Shown one piece after another: positions 34,803 through 45,940 of a stretch of DNA of 64,000 nucleotides. Made by a program: the position numbers and the translations under genes. Source of the DNA: Bipolaris cookei (lineage: Eukaryota > Ascomycota > Dothideomycetes > Pleosporales > Pleosporaceae); the NCBI GenBank assembly GCA_002286855.1, contig NRSV01000049.1, positions 1-64,000 on the forward strand, read 5' to 3'. The notes under the pieces are model-generated. The model saw only the letters and a list, made by a program, of their open reading frames with translations, had not been told where the DNA came from and did no database searches. Positions within the stretch are counted from its first letter, which is position 1. Each line of letters starts with the position of its first letter.

Positions 34803-36790
34803 GGCTGGTAAATGGGTCTCCACATCGGGATCTCAAAATCGCGATTATGCCCGTCAACACTAACGTGGTTCACAAGTGAGTCGCTAACCCAAGCGAGTCG
34901 CTAACGCCTCACCAGCGCATCGACTTCGCAACGTTATCACAGCTATTCAGTATAGTATATTAAAAATCGTAATAAGCTAATTTACTCCTCAGATCTATCA
35001 CTATCACTAGCATTATCAATTTCAACTGCGCAGGTACGAGCGTTGTGTCTAGTCTGCTTGTAACGCCCGCACCGCCTCTCTCCTCGTACCCTCTTCGACG
35101 CACTCTCACCACCACCACGACTGCTACCTGCCTGTTCAGTTAATACTTCTTGTACCTCGCCTATAGTAAGAGTATCTTCTGTCCGCACGTATTGCCGCTT
35201 GCGGCTCTTCCGCTTATTTGATTCGTCTAGAGCCGCTCGAAGCGTACTCATTTCCTCCATCATAAGCGTCATTTTATGTGCCATTTGCTGAGCCCCCTTA
35301 CTTAGCTGCGCGATCTGCTCGGTGAGTGAATTGGCAGAAGACCCACGGCGCTTTCTCACGCTCTCTTGAATGAGACCAATTTGAGCCTCGACTTCGCGCG
35401 CGTTGCGTGGTGTCTGCGCCTCCCAGGCGGCTGCCTGTCGCGGTGGTTGATATGGTATCTGCACTACCACATCAAGCTTTGATAGCACAGCCTGTGGGTC
35501 ATTTGGGACTAGACCAGCGCCTCTGAAGCCAGCTTGAATGTTCTCCTTGGTAATAGACTGCTCAAAAGCAGCCTTGAAGGCTGGCAGGAAGGTCTCCTTG
35601 CTGATATAGTGGGTGCGGTTGCGTACCAAGCCCGAAACAGCGTCGCCATACTTACGCTTCAACGGCGAAAAGCAGGCGACGTCAAGGGGCTGCAATAGGT
35701 GAGATGAGTGCGCAGGCATGCAGAAAAGGATAATATTCTTCTCCTTGCAAAGATCCTGAAAATCGATAGAGCAGTGGCTCTCGTGACCGTCGATAATAAG
35801 CAGTCGATACCCACCCACAGTCTGCCTCTTTGTATGGGTATCAAAGTGCTCTAACCAGGCAAGAGCAAGCTGATTGTTCGTCCAGCGGTTAGGACTGACT
35901 TCAAGGACCCAGTCAGTAGGCAAATCTTTAAACCAGACGTCGATAAGCACCTTGCCCGCAAAGATAACGAAGGGGGGTAGCCGGCGACCCGACGCGCCCA
36001 CGCCTTGGATCACAGTAACCCACTCACGGTTGCCTGGCTGTACCCGCTTCTTTTTGCCATATCCTTCTGATGCTGTGATAACTAACTGTGATAAAATCTT
36101 GCCCATCATAAAGCCAGTTTCGTCAAAGTTGTAGATATCGTCGTCCACAATACCCCACTTCTGCTTCGTCGCCTCGACTAGATCGAACCAGCGCTGGATA
36201 GCCGCTGGGTCCTCGCAGGCGGCTTGCTAGTGATCATAAGGACGGCTCCAGCGCGTACGGAGCTCAGGAGTTCGCTTGACAAAGTTACCAACCCAGTTCT
36301 TGCCAACAGGGTCACTCTCCCGTTTATGTAATAGTTTATCAGCCATTGCTCGAACGTCAAGCTTTGTAGGCGCAAATCCTCGCGCAGACTCCTCAAGAAT
36401 ACGGTTAAATATAGCCTCCTCTTCTAGCTTATCAAGGCGCTTCGACTTCGTTACGCAGTCGCGTCGGGGGCGTTTCCCAGCGCGTCGATCAGATAGAGTT
36501 CTTTGTGGGACGTTGTAGATAGTAGCAGCACGGTTTACACTCTGAACACGTTGCGATAGAACATCAAGAAGAGCAAGTTGAAGATCTGATTCAGTATAGG
36601 TAGATTGAGTATTGCGTTGTTGAGACATCACGCGTTATAGTGTTGAAGTCGACGCGCTGGTGAGGCGTTAGCGACTCGCTTGCGTTAGCGACTCACTTGT
36701 GAACCACGTTAGTCCAAATAGGGGGCTTAGTAGCTTATTTTATAGCTCTTAGTTGATTTTATCTTTTACTAGTTAAACTAAATCTTTTAA
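34803..36790. repeat. Copy of the 682-bp TIR element's left part, split by a Fot-like element
   Basis: Bases 34803-34862 are identical to 25531-25590, and 36712-36790 continue as 25591-25665 do, with a few changes. The Fot-like element 34863-36709 sits between them at a TA. The right end of the host element was not found, so this copy is probably truncated. Confidence 0.85.
34863..36709 (-). mobile_element. Fot-like element, best-preserved long DDE frame
   Basis: An 1847-bp element with inverted repeats of about 63 bp (ACGTGGTTCACAAGTGAGTC...) and TA at 34861-34862 and 36710-36711. On the minus strand, 36631-36227 encodes a 134-aa CENP-B-type DNA-binding domain. A TAG at 36227-36229 follows. 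Then 36148-34982 stays open for 388 aa through the whole DDE domain (DDDIYNFDETGF, LLIIDGHESH, HSSHLLQPLDV) and a basic tail. The C-terminal zinc knuckle is damaged (CGRYKQTRHNARTC, with Cys to Tyr and Gly to Arg). Apart from the TAG the coding region is uninterrupted. Confidence 0.92.
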
Positions 36791-36987
36791 TAGATGCTAT
36801 AATTGAGCTGCTTGTTCTCACTAATATAATGCTCTCTACAAGCGGAGGTTGTATGTAATGGGGTAGACTTTGCCTACCCTATGAAACTAAGATCAATAGA
36901 TCTAAGCATCTCTTAGCACCGCAATTACGATCTCACGATACAGCAGCACTCTCAATAGTCTAAGAAGTAGATCAGTTCTACTAGTAG

Positions 36988-37585
36988 CTATTTCCTCGTT
37001 AAGTAACACTTCCACGCGAAAGAATATTGCAATAAGTGTAGTGACCTCTTTTTCGAAGCATATCCCCTACAATTCATAGCTTCTCTTTGCATCCTCAAGA
37101 TAAGAGCAGCGAGGCCTCCTTCGGCCTTAGGTTCGTCTAGAGACTTTATATTATCACCAGATTTCGCTACCTCTTCAAGTACGGCGTACATAGGATATCC
37201 GATTAAGAAAAGCAAAGTTACCAGCGTCACCGAATATATATTAGTTGCGCGGAGTTGCTGCGCATTAAGTGTATCAGAGACCCTCGGGCTCTGCCACAGC
37301 GGTGTTCCTAATTCTAGCTATATTAAAGCATCAATCTCGTTAAAGAGAACGGAGGATCCAAAGTCAGCAAGCTTTGCGTGTGGCCTACCGTTGGTATCTA
37401 TAAAGATTAAGACGTTATCAGGTTTAATATCTACATAAATAACGCCGACATTATAAACTGCACGTAGCCCTCCAAAGTAGTAGATTACTAGACGAAGCAT
37501 GTCTCGGGCTCCTAATTTTAACATCGGTTAGGCGTATGTGGACAAATCGCCAGCTTCAGCAGTTTCAAGGACCATTCACTTGCTA
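36988..37585 (-). pseudogene. Protein kinase fragment, decayed
   Basis: On the minus strand this reads as the catalytic core of a Ser/Thr-type kinase. YVDIKPDNVLIF (catalytic loop, with Tyr-Val-Asp for His-Arg-Asp) and KLADFGSSV (DFG) lie at 37318-37524. A stop follows, then GTPLWQSP (activation segment end) and YSVTLVTLLFLIGYPMY, continuing to 36988. An upstream MVLETAEAGDLSTYA segment is also broken, with a TAA where CAA (Gln) would fit. No N-lobe or ATP-binding loop is present. Confidence 0.75.
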
Positions 37586-37649
37586 AAGAACTAGTAATGA
37601 GAGCCCCTACTAGCCATTTCTAATCGAATTCTATTGTTTTATAAATTCA

Positions 37650-38810
37650 TTGTTAACCATAGAGTTATATAAAGAGGAAGCAGGGGGCAGGGCTAACAAG
37701 GGGGCAGAAAAAGGAGATGAAGACAGCGAGATCACCAAACTAATTACTGAAGGTATACAGGAAGGTGTAGCAGAGTTGGAGAAGGGCGAATCTAAGTTCG
37801 CACGCGCGACACTCGTCCGTCTCCGGAAAATTGAATCGCTGCTTGGTAACAACAAAAAGAACACCACACCAAGCGACGAAATCAACCGCAGCTTGCGTGA
37901 GATCACGCAGCGACTTACAGCAATTGAGAAAAGGACGGCCATAAGCGTTGGACCCCCAACCCCTCCGTCGCAATCAAGCAATACCCCGTCCTGGAGCCAA
38001 GTGGCCGCGGGAGGTGCACAGCAAAAGCCGAAGATCGAGCTCCGACTCGAAAAGAAGCCAGACGAACAACCAAAGACGGCGGAACAGCAGCTTGAGTGGA
38101 TCAGGATGGCCATCCCCGATGCGCAAGCAATAATAACACACCCGAGATCCACAGAGAAGGTATCGGTACTGGTTAATAACGCAGCCCGGAGAGACCAAAT
38201 CCTTCAGTTCGGGGTAAAAGGCCTCGAAGGCGCAAAGGTGATTCGGCGGCCTAGACTAGTGATGGTATCGGGGATCCCGATCAGGGAAAACATTCAGAAC
38301 CGTAAATGCGGTGACAACGAGGATTGGATCAAGAAGGTTCAGCAGAGAAACCCAGGGATGCTGATCGACAGAGTCGCCTGGCTTTACTCAGACAGAGACC
38401 TGGCTAGACGCCGAGAAGAAGGCAGGCAGACAAAGGGATCCATCATCCTTAGTATGGCAACAGAAGCCATGCAACATCTCGTGATCAGACAGGGTCTCTT
38501 GGTGGGGGCGGAATGGCACCCAGCCAGCATGTGGGACATATCCCTTACAGATGGCCAATGCTTTCGTTGTCACCAATGGGGCCACAACCAGTCGGTATGC
38601 AACGCACCGAAAGAACTATGCGGGCACTGTGCGGGAAGCCACTCATCCAGAGACTGCATGTCCAAGGATGATGAACACTCTAGCTGTGCTGCATGCAAAC
38701 AGAAAGGACACAAGGCCTGGATAACGAAGAAATGTAGAGCGTACGAGGCGTTCCTAGAGAGAAACAAAGCTAGAAAGGTAGAGATGGTACAAAACACAGC
38801 AAGGATCTAG
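37650..38810 (+). CDS. LINE ORF1, gag-like protein with zinc knuckles
   Basis: A 386-aa open frame. It lacks a convincing ATG at its upstream end, so the element may be 5'-truncated here. The N-terminal third is charged and coiled-coil-like (ITKLITEGIQEGVAELEKGE). The C-terminus carries CCHC-type zinc knuckles: CFRCHQWGHNQSVC, then CGHCAGSHSSRDC, then CAACKQKGHKAWITKKC. This is the nucleic-acid-binding ORF1 of Tad-like non-LTR retrotransposons, which packages the element RNA. ORF2 of the same element follows 236 bp downstream. Confidence 0.85.
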   Translation: MLTIELYKEEAGGRANKGAEKGDEDSEITKLITEGIQEGVAELEKGESKFARATLVRLRKIESLLGNNKKNTTPSDEINRSLREITQRLTAIEKRTAISVGPPTPPSQSSNTPSWSQVAAGGAQQKPKIELRLEKKPDEQPKTAEQQLEWIRMAIPDAQAIITHPRSTEKVSVLVNNAARRDQILQFGVKGLEGAKVIRRPRLVMVSGIPIRENIQNRKCGDNEDWIKKVQQRNPGMLIDRVAWLYSDRDLARRREEGRQTKGSIILSMATEAMQHLVIRQGLLVGAEWHPASMWDISLTDGQCFRCHQWGHNQSVCNAPKELCGHCAGSHSSRDCMSKDDEHSSCAACKQKGHKAWITKKCRAYEAFLERNKARKVEMVQNTARI

Positions 38811-39046
38811 AGGGGGGACTATCTTAGCTCAGACAAACCTAGTCCCGCCTCCTCTTTCACCTTTCGCAGCTCATCGCAAGGCGACAATGGAGGATAGAGC
38901 ACAGTGGAGAGCAATAAAAAAAGGAAGACCGTCGGGCGACCCACAAACATCGAGCGCGCCAGCAACAACCCACACCAGGGACGGCTGCATCTGTTCAGCA
39001 CAAAAACTAGCAGCACAAGTGCGGAAGAGACAACGAGGAACACCCA

Positions 39047-42000
39047 ATGAGGGACCTTAACATCATCCAATACAGCTGCGGAAATGCAAATGGCAGTGGC
39101 GCACAACTCTTCTTCAACTCCCTGGACCCAGAACGATACCCGGTGATTGCAGTCCAGGAACCGATGGTGTAGAACCGGGGGAGATACAGCACCTACTGCC
39201 CAAGGAACTACAGACCCAGTAGGAGGTTGGAGAAAGGAGACAGAACAGTCTTCTTTATCCACAACAGGATACCAAACACGGACTGGGAAATCCTAAAGAC
39301 GTCGCCGTACTGCGAGTACCTCAGTTTAGGGAGAGGAGACCAGGAGGTAAGGATCCTGAACGTGTACAACCCGATCGGCCCAGCAAAGCAGCCAAGAATA
39401 GAAGCATGGCCCAAGATCAAGGAATACCTCGAAGACAACCACCCCAGGAAGCTGGTGATGGGGGACTTCAATACCCACCATCCAGAGTGGGCAGGCCCAA
39501 CGACAGAGAGGGAGGAGAAGGCCCAACACTTACTGCAACAGATGGAAAAACGTGGCCTTGCACTCCTGAACGAGGAGGGCACCACCACCTGGGAACGGAA
39601 CTGCAGAACAAGCGTGATCGACCTGGGATTCGCCACACGGGAAATTACCGACAGACTGATCTCGTACCAACCAAGGAGGGAGTGGTCCCTAACCAAGGAC
39701 CACATCCCGATCGAGATCCAGATCCTGGGTGGTAAACTAGAGCACCGAAGAAGCCACAAGTTCGCGCTAAAAAAGGCGAACTGGGACAAGATCAAAGAAG
39801 AGGTGGCCAGGAAAGAGTGGAGAGGCAAACCAGAGTGGACGGTTGCGACAATCACCCAAACAATCAAAAAAATCCTGACCGAACACTGCCCCAGAACAAG
39901 ACAATGCGACAGGTCACGACCGGAGTGGCCACTAGAAGCGTCGAAGCTAGTACTGGAAATCCGGAGGGAAAGAAGGGAGTACCAAAGGACCAGAGACGAA
40001 AACCACGACAGGCTATGGAAGGCAAAAAGGAACCAGCTGAAGCGAATTCTGAAAACCAACGCGCGAACACGATGGCGGAAATTCATCGAGGAGATCACAG
40101 CCGACACGGAGGGTAACCAAAATGTGCACAACAAGGGACTGTGGAAAATGTCGAAATGGAGCAGGAGAAGTAGTGGGGATGGCAGCGACACCACCATCCC
40201 GGCGCTGCTGAGGAACAAAGAGGACAAGCCCAACAGGACGAGCCAGGAGAAGGCAAGAATCCTAGGAGAAAAATTCTTCCCAAATAGCGGACAAGCGGAC
40301 CTGTCAGATATTGACCCAGACTTCAACCCCATCCGATTCGACATGGAGCACAGGGTAACGGCACAGGAAATTGAGGAAGTAATCCACGAACTACCAAACA
40401 AGGAGGCCCCCGGACCGGATGGGATACCGAACGAGGTCTGGAAAACCCTATGTCACATCATCAAGGAAGACCTCGCCGAAGCAATCACCCGGATCCTTAG
40501 GGACGGGGACATCCCCCACGAGCTCAAAGAATCCATAACAGTGGTACTCCGCAAAGAAAAGAAAAGCGACTACTCCCTCCCAAGCAGCTACCGGCCAATT
40601 GCACTGGAGAACACTATGGCGAAAGTTGTAGAAAAAATTGTAGCCAACAAGATAGCGGCAGAAATGGAAGAAAGGAACCTCATCCCGTACAACCAAATGG
40701 GGGCACGAAAGCAAAGGTCCACCCTTTCTGCGCTGGAATTCCTTACGGGCAGCATTCAAACAGCATGGGCAGCGAAGCAACCAGTAGTATCCGTACTAGC
40801 ACTAGACCTGGCCGGAGCGTTCGACGTCTCACACCAACGCCTACTCTGGGTAATGCGAAAGAAGGGATTCCCGGAGTGGATCGTAGGCTTTGTCGAATCG
40901 TTCCTCACAGACAGGCGCACAAAGATAAGCTTCAACGACTATACAAGCGAATGGATGAAGACTGAGACGGGCATACCCCACGGATCAACCCTGTCGCCGA
41001 TCCTCTTCCTCTTCTTCATCTCAGAACTACTGGAGAGATTCGAGAACGTCCAAGACGGAACCATGGGATTCGGATTTCTAGATGACACAAACCTGGTCGC
41101 ATGGGGCCCCTCCGCTTCAGACAACTGCCGCCGCCTCACAATTGCTCACGACAAATGCCTCGCATGGGCACAGAGGTTTGGGGCCAGTTTCGCTCCCGAA
41201 AAGTACCAACTGATCCACTTTACCAAAAAGAGGAAAGGAACAGAAGATCTCCAATCGACAATCACAGTCCAGGGAAAGAATGCTGAACTAGTTCCTTCAA
41301 TGAGAGTCCTAGGGGTGTGGCTCGACCCAAGCCTGAAATGGCATGAACACATCACCAGGGCGACGGACAAGGGAATAGCAGCGTTCCAATCGCTTGCACA
41401 GGTCACTGCATCCACTTGGGGACCATCAGTGAGGAAATCGCGACTGATCTACACAGCGGTAGTTGACCAGCAATGACTTATGGCTGCCAGATTTGGGCCA
41501 TCAGGAATATGGGGCAGGGACAAACAAAGGAAATGACAACTAGTCTGGGGAAGGTACAAAACAAGTGCCTGCTAAAGGCTACGAGCGCGTACAAACGAAC
41601 ACCGACTGCAGCCATCGAAAAAGAAAGCGGTACCCCACCGGTGGACATTTACGTCGACATCCTGGCACAGCAGAGAGCAATCAAGACCGCGAAGCACCCA
41701 GTCACCCAGGAGATCAACAGGAAGATGGACGAGATATGGATATCAATCACGTCTAGACAAGAAAAGAAGCGGAAGGGACGCCCTCCCCGCCCCCTGGTGA
41801 GGCCAGAACTACCCATGACTACATACCGCACATCTTGCCTGAAAATGGTCGAGGAGAGATAACGGAGCAACACCCAGACATCAGTCTGGGGCCGCCAAGT
41901 GCAGGCCCGAAGCGGCTCAAAGGAACTGGGCTAGCTGTACACCGAGGAATGGGAATGGAGGTGGAAGGTGGAAAAGATCAAACCACATCGGACAGCACCT

Positions 42001-42378
42001 ACCTGGAAAGATCACTGGAGCTTCCAACCACTACACATGTACGACGACAAACCTAAACATCTCGCAACAGCCATCATGCTACTAAGGACCGAAGTCCTCA
42101 GACTCTAGGCATGGCTGGCGAAAATTGGCGTACCTGGAGCGGAACCTCACTGTACATGTGGCCACAACAGACAGACGCTCATCCACGTCCTTGCATACTG
42201 TCCGGACACGAAGGAAGCTAGGGCTAAACTTCTTGCCAGAGCGGGCACAACCCAGATCCACGAACTCCTCAGAGACAAGAATAAGGCGGTCATAGCCGAA
42301 CAGTGGCTCCTAGACACAAGCCTACTCGAGCACCTAAAAGTCGCGATCAAGATTGAAGCAACAGACACGACGGAGTGA
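39047..42378 (+). pseudogene. LINE ORF2 (endonuclease and reverse transcriptase), broken
   Basis: This encodes an AP-type endonuclease (VIAVQEPMV, KLVMGDFNTHHPEW, DHIPIEI) and then a reverse transcriptase: KEAPGPDGIPNEVWK, SYRPIALENTMAK, LALDLAGAFDVSHQR, TGIPHGSTLSPILF and the catalytic FLDDTN. Three lesions are seen: a TAG at 39170-39172 in the endonuclease, a frameshift near 41467 after IYTAVV, and a stop near 41860. The C-terminal cysteine motif (CTCGHNRQTLIHVLAYC) is at 42140-42200. I find no RNase H domain between RT and this motif, unlike the fragment at 22599. Most of the RT frame (39227-41476) is open, so decay is modest. Confidence 0.92.
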
Positions 42379-42636
42379 AAACCATTCCACATACTCAGCT
42401 CTTGACAAAGAGCTAGCTACACACACTCTGCTACCCCAAAGAGGGGCAACACAGTCAAAGGCGGCACGGGGAGGAGAAAGGACCGGGATAAGTAACGATA
42501 AGTAGTAGAGTTTTTAAGCAGGATAATCTGCTATGTTTGCTCTACGCGCCTAGAATAGAAAGATAGTGTTCATAGATCCGAAAGGAAACCAGGTAGCACA
42601 ATAAATTGATTTGCTTATTTATTTATTGGGATCGTT
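42379..42636. other. LINE 3' flank
   Basis: The non-coding 3' region of the LINE. Bases 42565-42600 (CCGAAAGG...CCAGGTAGCAC) recur inverted at 25805-25860, suggesting a common LINE tail. Confidence 0.6.
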
Positions 42637-43801
42637 GGTACGAGCAACAGGATCTTCAGTAAACGTTAATGGGATAAGAAAGAGGTTAGGGCATCACTTC
42701 AAGATGGATCACGTGAGTTTTTGACGCTCTTGGCTTGCATCTGCGCTGATGGGAGCTCATTGCCGCCAGGCCTCATCTATGCGTCAGCGCGAGGAGCCAT
42801 TAGATCAAACTGGGTGAAAGGAGTTACTGTTGGTGAATATGAGGTATTTATAACATCAACCCCGTCAGGTTGGAGCAAAAATGACGTTGGGCCGGCATGG
42901 CTTGAGCAAGTTTTTGATCGCTGTATGAAGAACAAACCAAGGAGATGGCGATTGCTCATCTTTGATGACCATGGATCTCACCTTACCCCTGAGTTTATTG
43001 AGTTTATTGAGTTTATTGAGTTTATTGAGTTTATTGAGTTTATTGAGTTTATTGAGTATTACATTCACCATAGAATACTCCTTATGGTGTTAGTTCAGCT
43101 CAACACCTGATAAAAGCCACAGCGAGCGATTCCAGCTCTCTCCAAGCGATTGGAATCACCTCCGGCAGCTGGTACGAGAAGCTGCTAAAGATGGAGCTGT
43201 GAATGGAGTCAGAAAGCTCAGCGCTCCACTCCATCATCTCCAAGTTCAAAATAAGCTATTACGTCATGAGAATGAGGGATTAAGAGCAGCTCTTTCACAT
43301 AAACAGAAGCATAAGGGCAAGGGAAAAGCTCTGGATCTTCAACAACGCAAGGAGTATTATGGTGGAGCGGTCTTCTGGTAACCTCGTAAGTTCCGCGAAG
43401 CTCGAGCTCGAGAAGCAATTCGTGAGCACGAGGAGATGGAGGAGAAACTCCAGAAAACACGAGCCAAGAAGGACCGCGAGGAGGCTCAATTGCAGCGTCA
43501 AGTGGAGCGCGAGGAGAGTCGCGCTGAACGATTGAGACTCAATGAGATGCGTAAGCTTGAGCGAGCTGAGAAAGCAGCTGAATGCGCGCGTGAAAAAGAA
43601 GCTGGCAACACTGAAAAAGTTCAATACCAAGCTCAAAATCACAAGCTTACAGCCTCACAAACGCCCACCTCTAAGAATAAGCATCAGAAACTATCAGTAG
43701 TGGATGGAGCTCGCGATGGAGCTGTAGCTGCTTCATCATCTATCCCACCAAAGATCACGACGCGAGGCCGCAGCGTTAAGGTCCTGCAGGAATTTGGATA
43801 G
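42637..43801 (+). pseudogene. Fot/pogo DDE_1 transposase relic with internal repeat expansion
   Basis: Matches the family of 47822-49933 but diverged. It contains TLLACICADGSSLPPGLIYAS, SGWSKNDVGPAWLEQVFD and the catalytic LLIFDDHGSHLTPEF, then a nine-base repeat run. The frame is lost after VLVQLNT, where PAHS/PPHS-QPLD should follow. The tail (43199-43801) has YYGGAVFW with a stop, followed by a long Arg/Glu/Lys-rich coiled coil (EAIREHEEMEEKLQKTRAKK). The N-terminal DNA-binding half is missing. I see no terminal repeats. Confidence 0.85.
42991..43053 (+). repeat. (GAGTTTATT)7 minisatellite inside a transposase relic
   Basis: Seven perfect nine-base units in frame, encoding Glu-Phe-Ile seven times, directly after the DDHGSHLTP catalytic segment. 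The related protein at 48358 has a single DFIDY at this place. Confidence 0.97.
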
Positions 43802-44920
43802 TGCAAATTGATGGCGAACATCTATTTACTGAAGCACTACGTTTTTATATATATTAAGCTATTATGTGGCGTTGTACAGCTTTAAGTTTAAGATCGCGAT
43901 AGTGTTGATAGGTGGGCGCCCGGTGTCCGTGTACGATAACAATGGATAAGATTGATCTGCGCTGAGATCTTGCCGAAACTTAAACAGGGGGTGGGGAAGG
44001 TCGATACCCGGTTAGTGGACGATCTCCCAGCAAGGTAGAGGCAGATGTAAACCTGGGGAAGATGAGATTGGTGTTTTTGGATTGGGAGATTTCTGTAGCT
44101 GTTGTGGTTTTGTTGGTGATATGTGAGCTTTAATGGTCCCTGTTGCTGCGACATCTTGAAATAACAATTTCGCAATCGACATGGACTAGCGTTGCAAATA
44201 GCGTCATAGCTTACACAATAAATTGCATGGTTTGCGATAGGATGAAGGAGTAGCCAGGAAGAGAAGGGAAGTCATGTATGCCTAAGTATCGAATGATGAT
44301 TTGCGAGTGATACTACAATACCTTGCATCTAAGTTTACATCACAACACAACTATAAAACATTAAATTATTCTACTAAGGAGTACGTTGTGCCAAAAGTCA
44401 AAGCAGAACAGGTCATTATCTAATCAGTGGATCATATCGCGCACATAGGATGGTCAGGGTATGTAAACAGAGGGAAATTTTACATTTTGATAATGCAATA
44501 TTAGAATAGCCGACTTAACAGATGGCATATAGTGTATTTTACCAAAATAGGGACCTTGCCTAAAATAATAGCAAGGATACTGTTCTTTTTATAGCTGTTT
44601 GCGTAGTGATCGCCCATAGGGTTATATCTGGTACTCCTGGATCCTGTGGTTTGGCGTTACAGAGATAACAAGAAAGGGGCTCTCCTTGACGCGGGACAAG
44701 AGGAACGAGAGAGCACGAGTGGTTATGGTGCCACAAAGCTCCGCGTCAGAAGGTAACGGATCACCGCGGGGCTCGAGGTCACGTGATGTGCCATCTCGCC
44801 AAGGCCGGCCATCTGAGATGGCAGTGCATGAAGAGATGGCAGGACGAAAGCAATGAGGATATAAGGATGGATGGATTTCATTATTTACTCTCGTTGTGGT
44901 CAGCTTAAATTGTACTTTCT
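43802..44920. other. AT-rich intergenic region
   Basis: No supported gene. The minus-strand frames at 43888-44175 and 44622-44942 show no family features or signal peptide. Confidence 0.55.
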
Positions 44921-45119
44921 TACTAGTTACTTTACTTAACAAGATTGTTACTCGTTAGTCTATAGCAATATAGATTAGTGTTTGTCAAAACCCCCGGTTA
45001 CATCCATAACTCTTTTCCACTAAGAATCGCCAGACAACCTCACGGAACACTAGCGTAAAGCTCACCGGCCTTGGTGTGGGACCCGGCAAGAGAAGTATAG
45101 ATCCAGACCCCGTGTAACA
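44921..45119. repeat. 200-bp dispersed repeat, copy 2
   Basis: The partner of 28076-28276, in the same orientation, with about 10% differences and small indels. It ends GTGTAACA. No target duplication was seen. Confidence 0.8.
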
Positions 45120-45168
45120 TTTGGCTATTCCCCACTGCAAGTCCACTTTTCTCCGTCCCTAAACAATA

Positions 45169-45429
45169 TTAGAATGTGAGCTTCTTAATGTGCATCCGGG
45201 GATAACCGTACTTAAGGCAAAACTTCTCATATATGGAAATAAGCTCTTTCGTCTCTGCATCTTGGCAGAAGGTCGAGCATGGGTCTCCATCTTTCACACA
45301 ACGGTCAAGGAGGTCTGAGCAGACCTCCGTAACAGGTGCTGTAGATATCCCCGCAGCAAGTGCAGTAGCCACCTCCATAGCAGATGCGAGAGCTGCAGAG
45401 ATCACGAGTATGGAGATAATGAAACGCAT
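45169..45429 (-). CDS. Small secreted five-cysteine protein
   Basis: An 86-aa single-exon protein of unknown function. The N-terminus MRFIISILVISAALASA is a clear signal peptide. The mature part of about 69 residues has five cysteines spaced C-x6-C-x6-C-x3-C-x15-C, with the core CSTFC, and ends in a basic KKLTF tail. The neighbour at 45941-46093 starts with the same MRFII and has nearly the same cysteine spacing, so the two are probably diverged paralogues. Being small, secreted and cysteine-rich in a repeat-rich region, it fits the general profile of fungal effector-like or antimicrobial-like peptides. No named family is recognised. Confidence 0.7.
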   Translation of the reverse strand: MRFIISILVISAALASAMEVATALAAGISTAPVTEVCSDLLDRCVKDGDPCSTFCQDAETKELISIYEKFCLKYGYPRMHIKKLTF

Positions 45430-45940
45430 GGTTGAATTATGGTGAACTGTAAATGAGATGGAAGTGCTGTGGTGGTGAAAATAATAAAGATGGGAGGATA
45501 GTCGATTCTAAATGCACGGCGGAGATACTGTAAAGACCTCTATCATACCATATCGTATGATAGCTTACGTTAGGGAAATACAATCTATTGTTAGTACATC
45601 AAAGCCAAGGCGGCGCCAGGAGTCTAAAAAAAGAAAATTTTGGAATCTTATTGGTAGGTAATCTTACTTGCCCCGCATGGGCGACATGTTTACGGGCAGA
45701 TGGTTAGATTACCAGTTGTTGTTAAGAACACAAAGTTCTAACAGTCAACACAAACGATGCTTTACAATTTTGCTTGTCCAAATTGATATCACCGTCAAGA
45801 AACAGCAGAGTAGGAACAATCAGACAGTGAAAAACTGAATCTTTTCGTCGAATTCCGATGACACCCTAATTCCTAGCTGTCTAGTTGCAGATGGTGCTAT
45901 TCAATTTATTAGAAGATTGCTCCTGAAATTTCATAAAGAA

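Noticed and set aside
39208..40401. 397-codon minus-strand frame opposite the LINE
   Set aside because: Antisense shadow of LINE ORF2, whose plus strand has endonuclease and reverse transcriptase motifs.
43888..44175. 95-codon minus-strand frame
   Set aside because: Gln/His-rich without domain or signal peptide; next to a transposase relic and AT-rich sequence.
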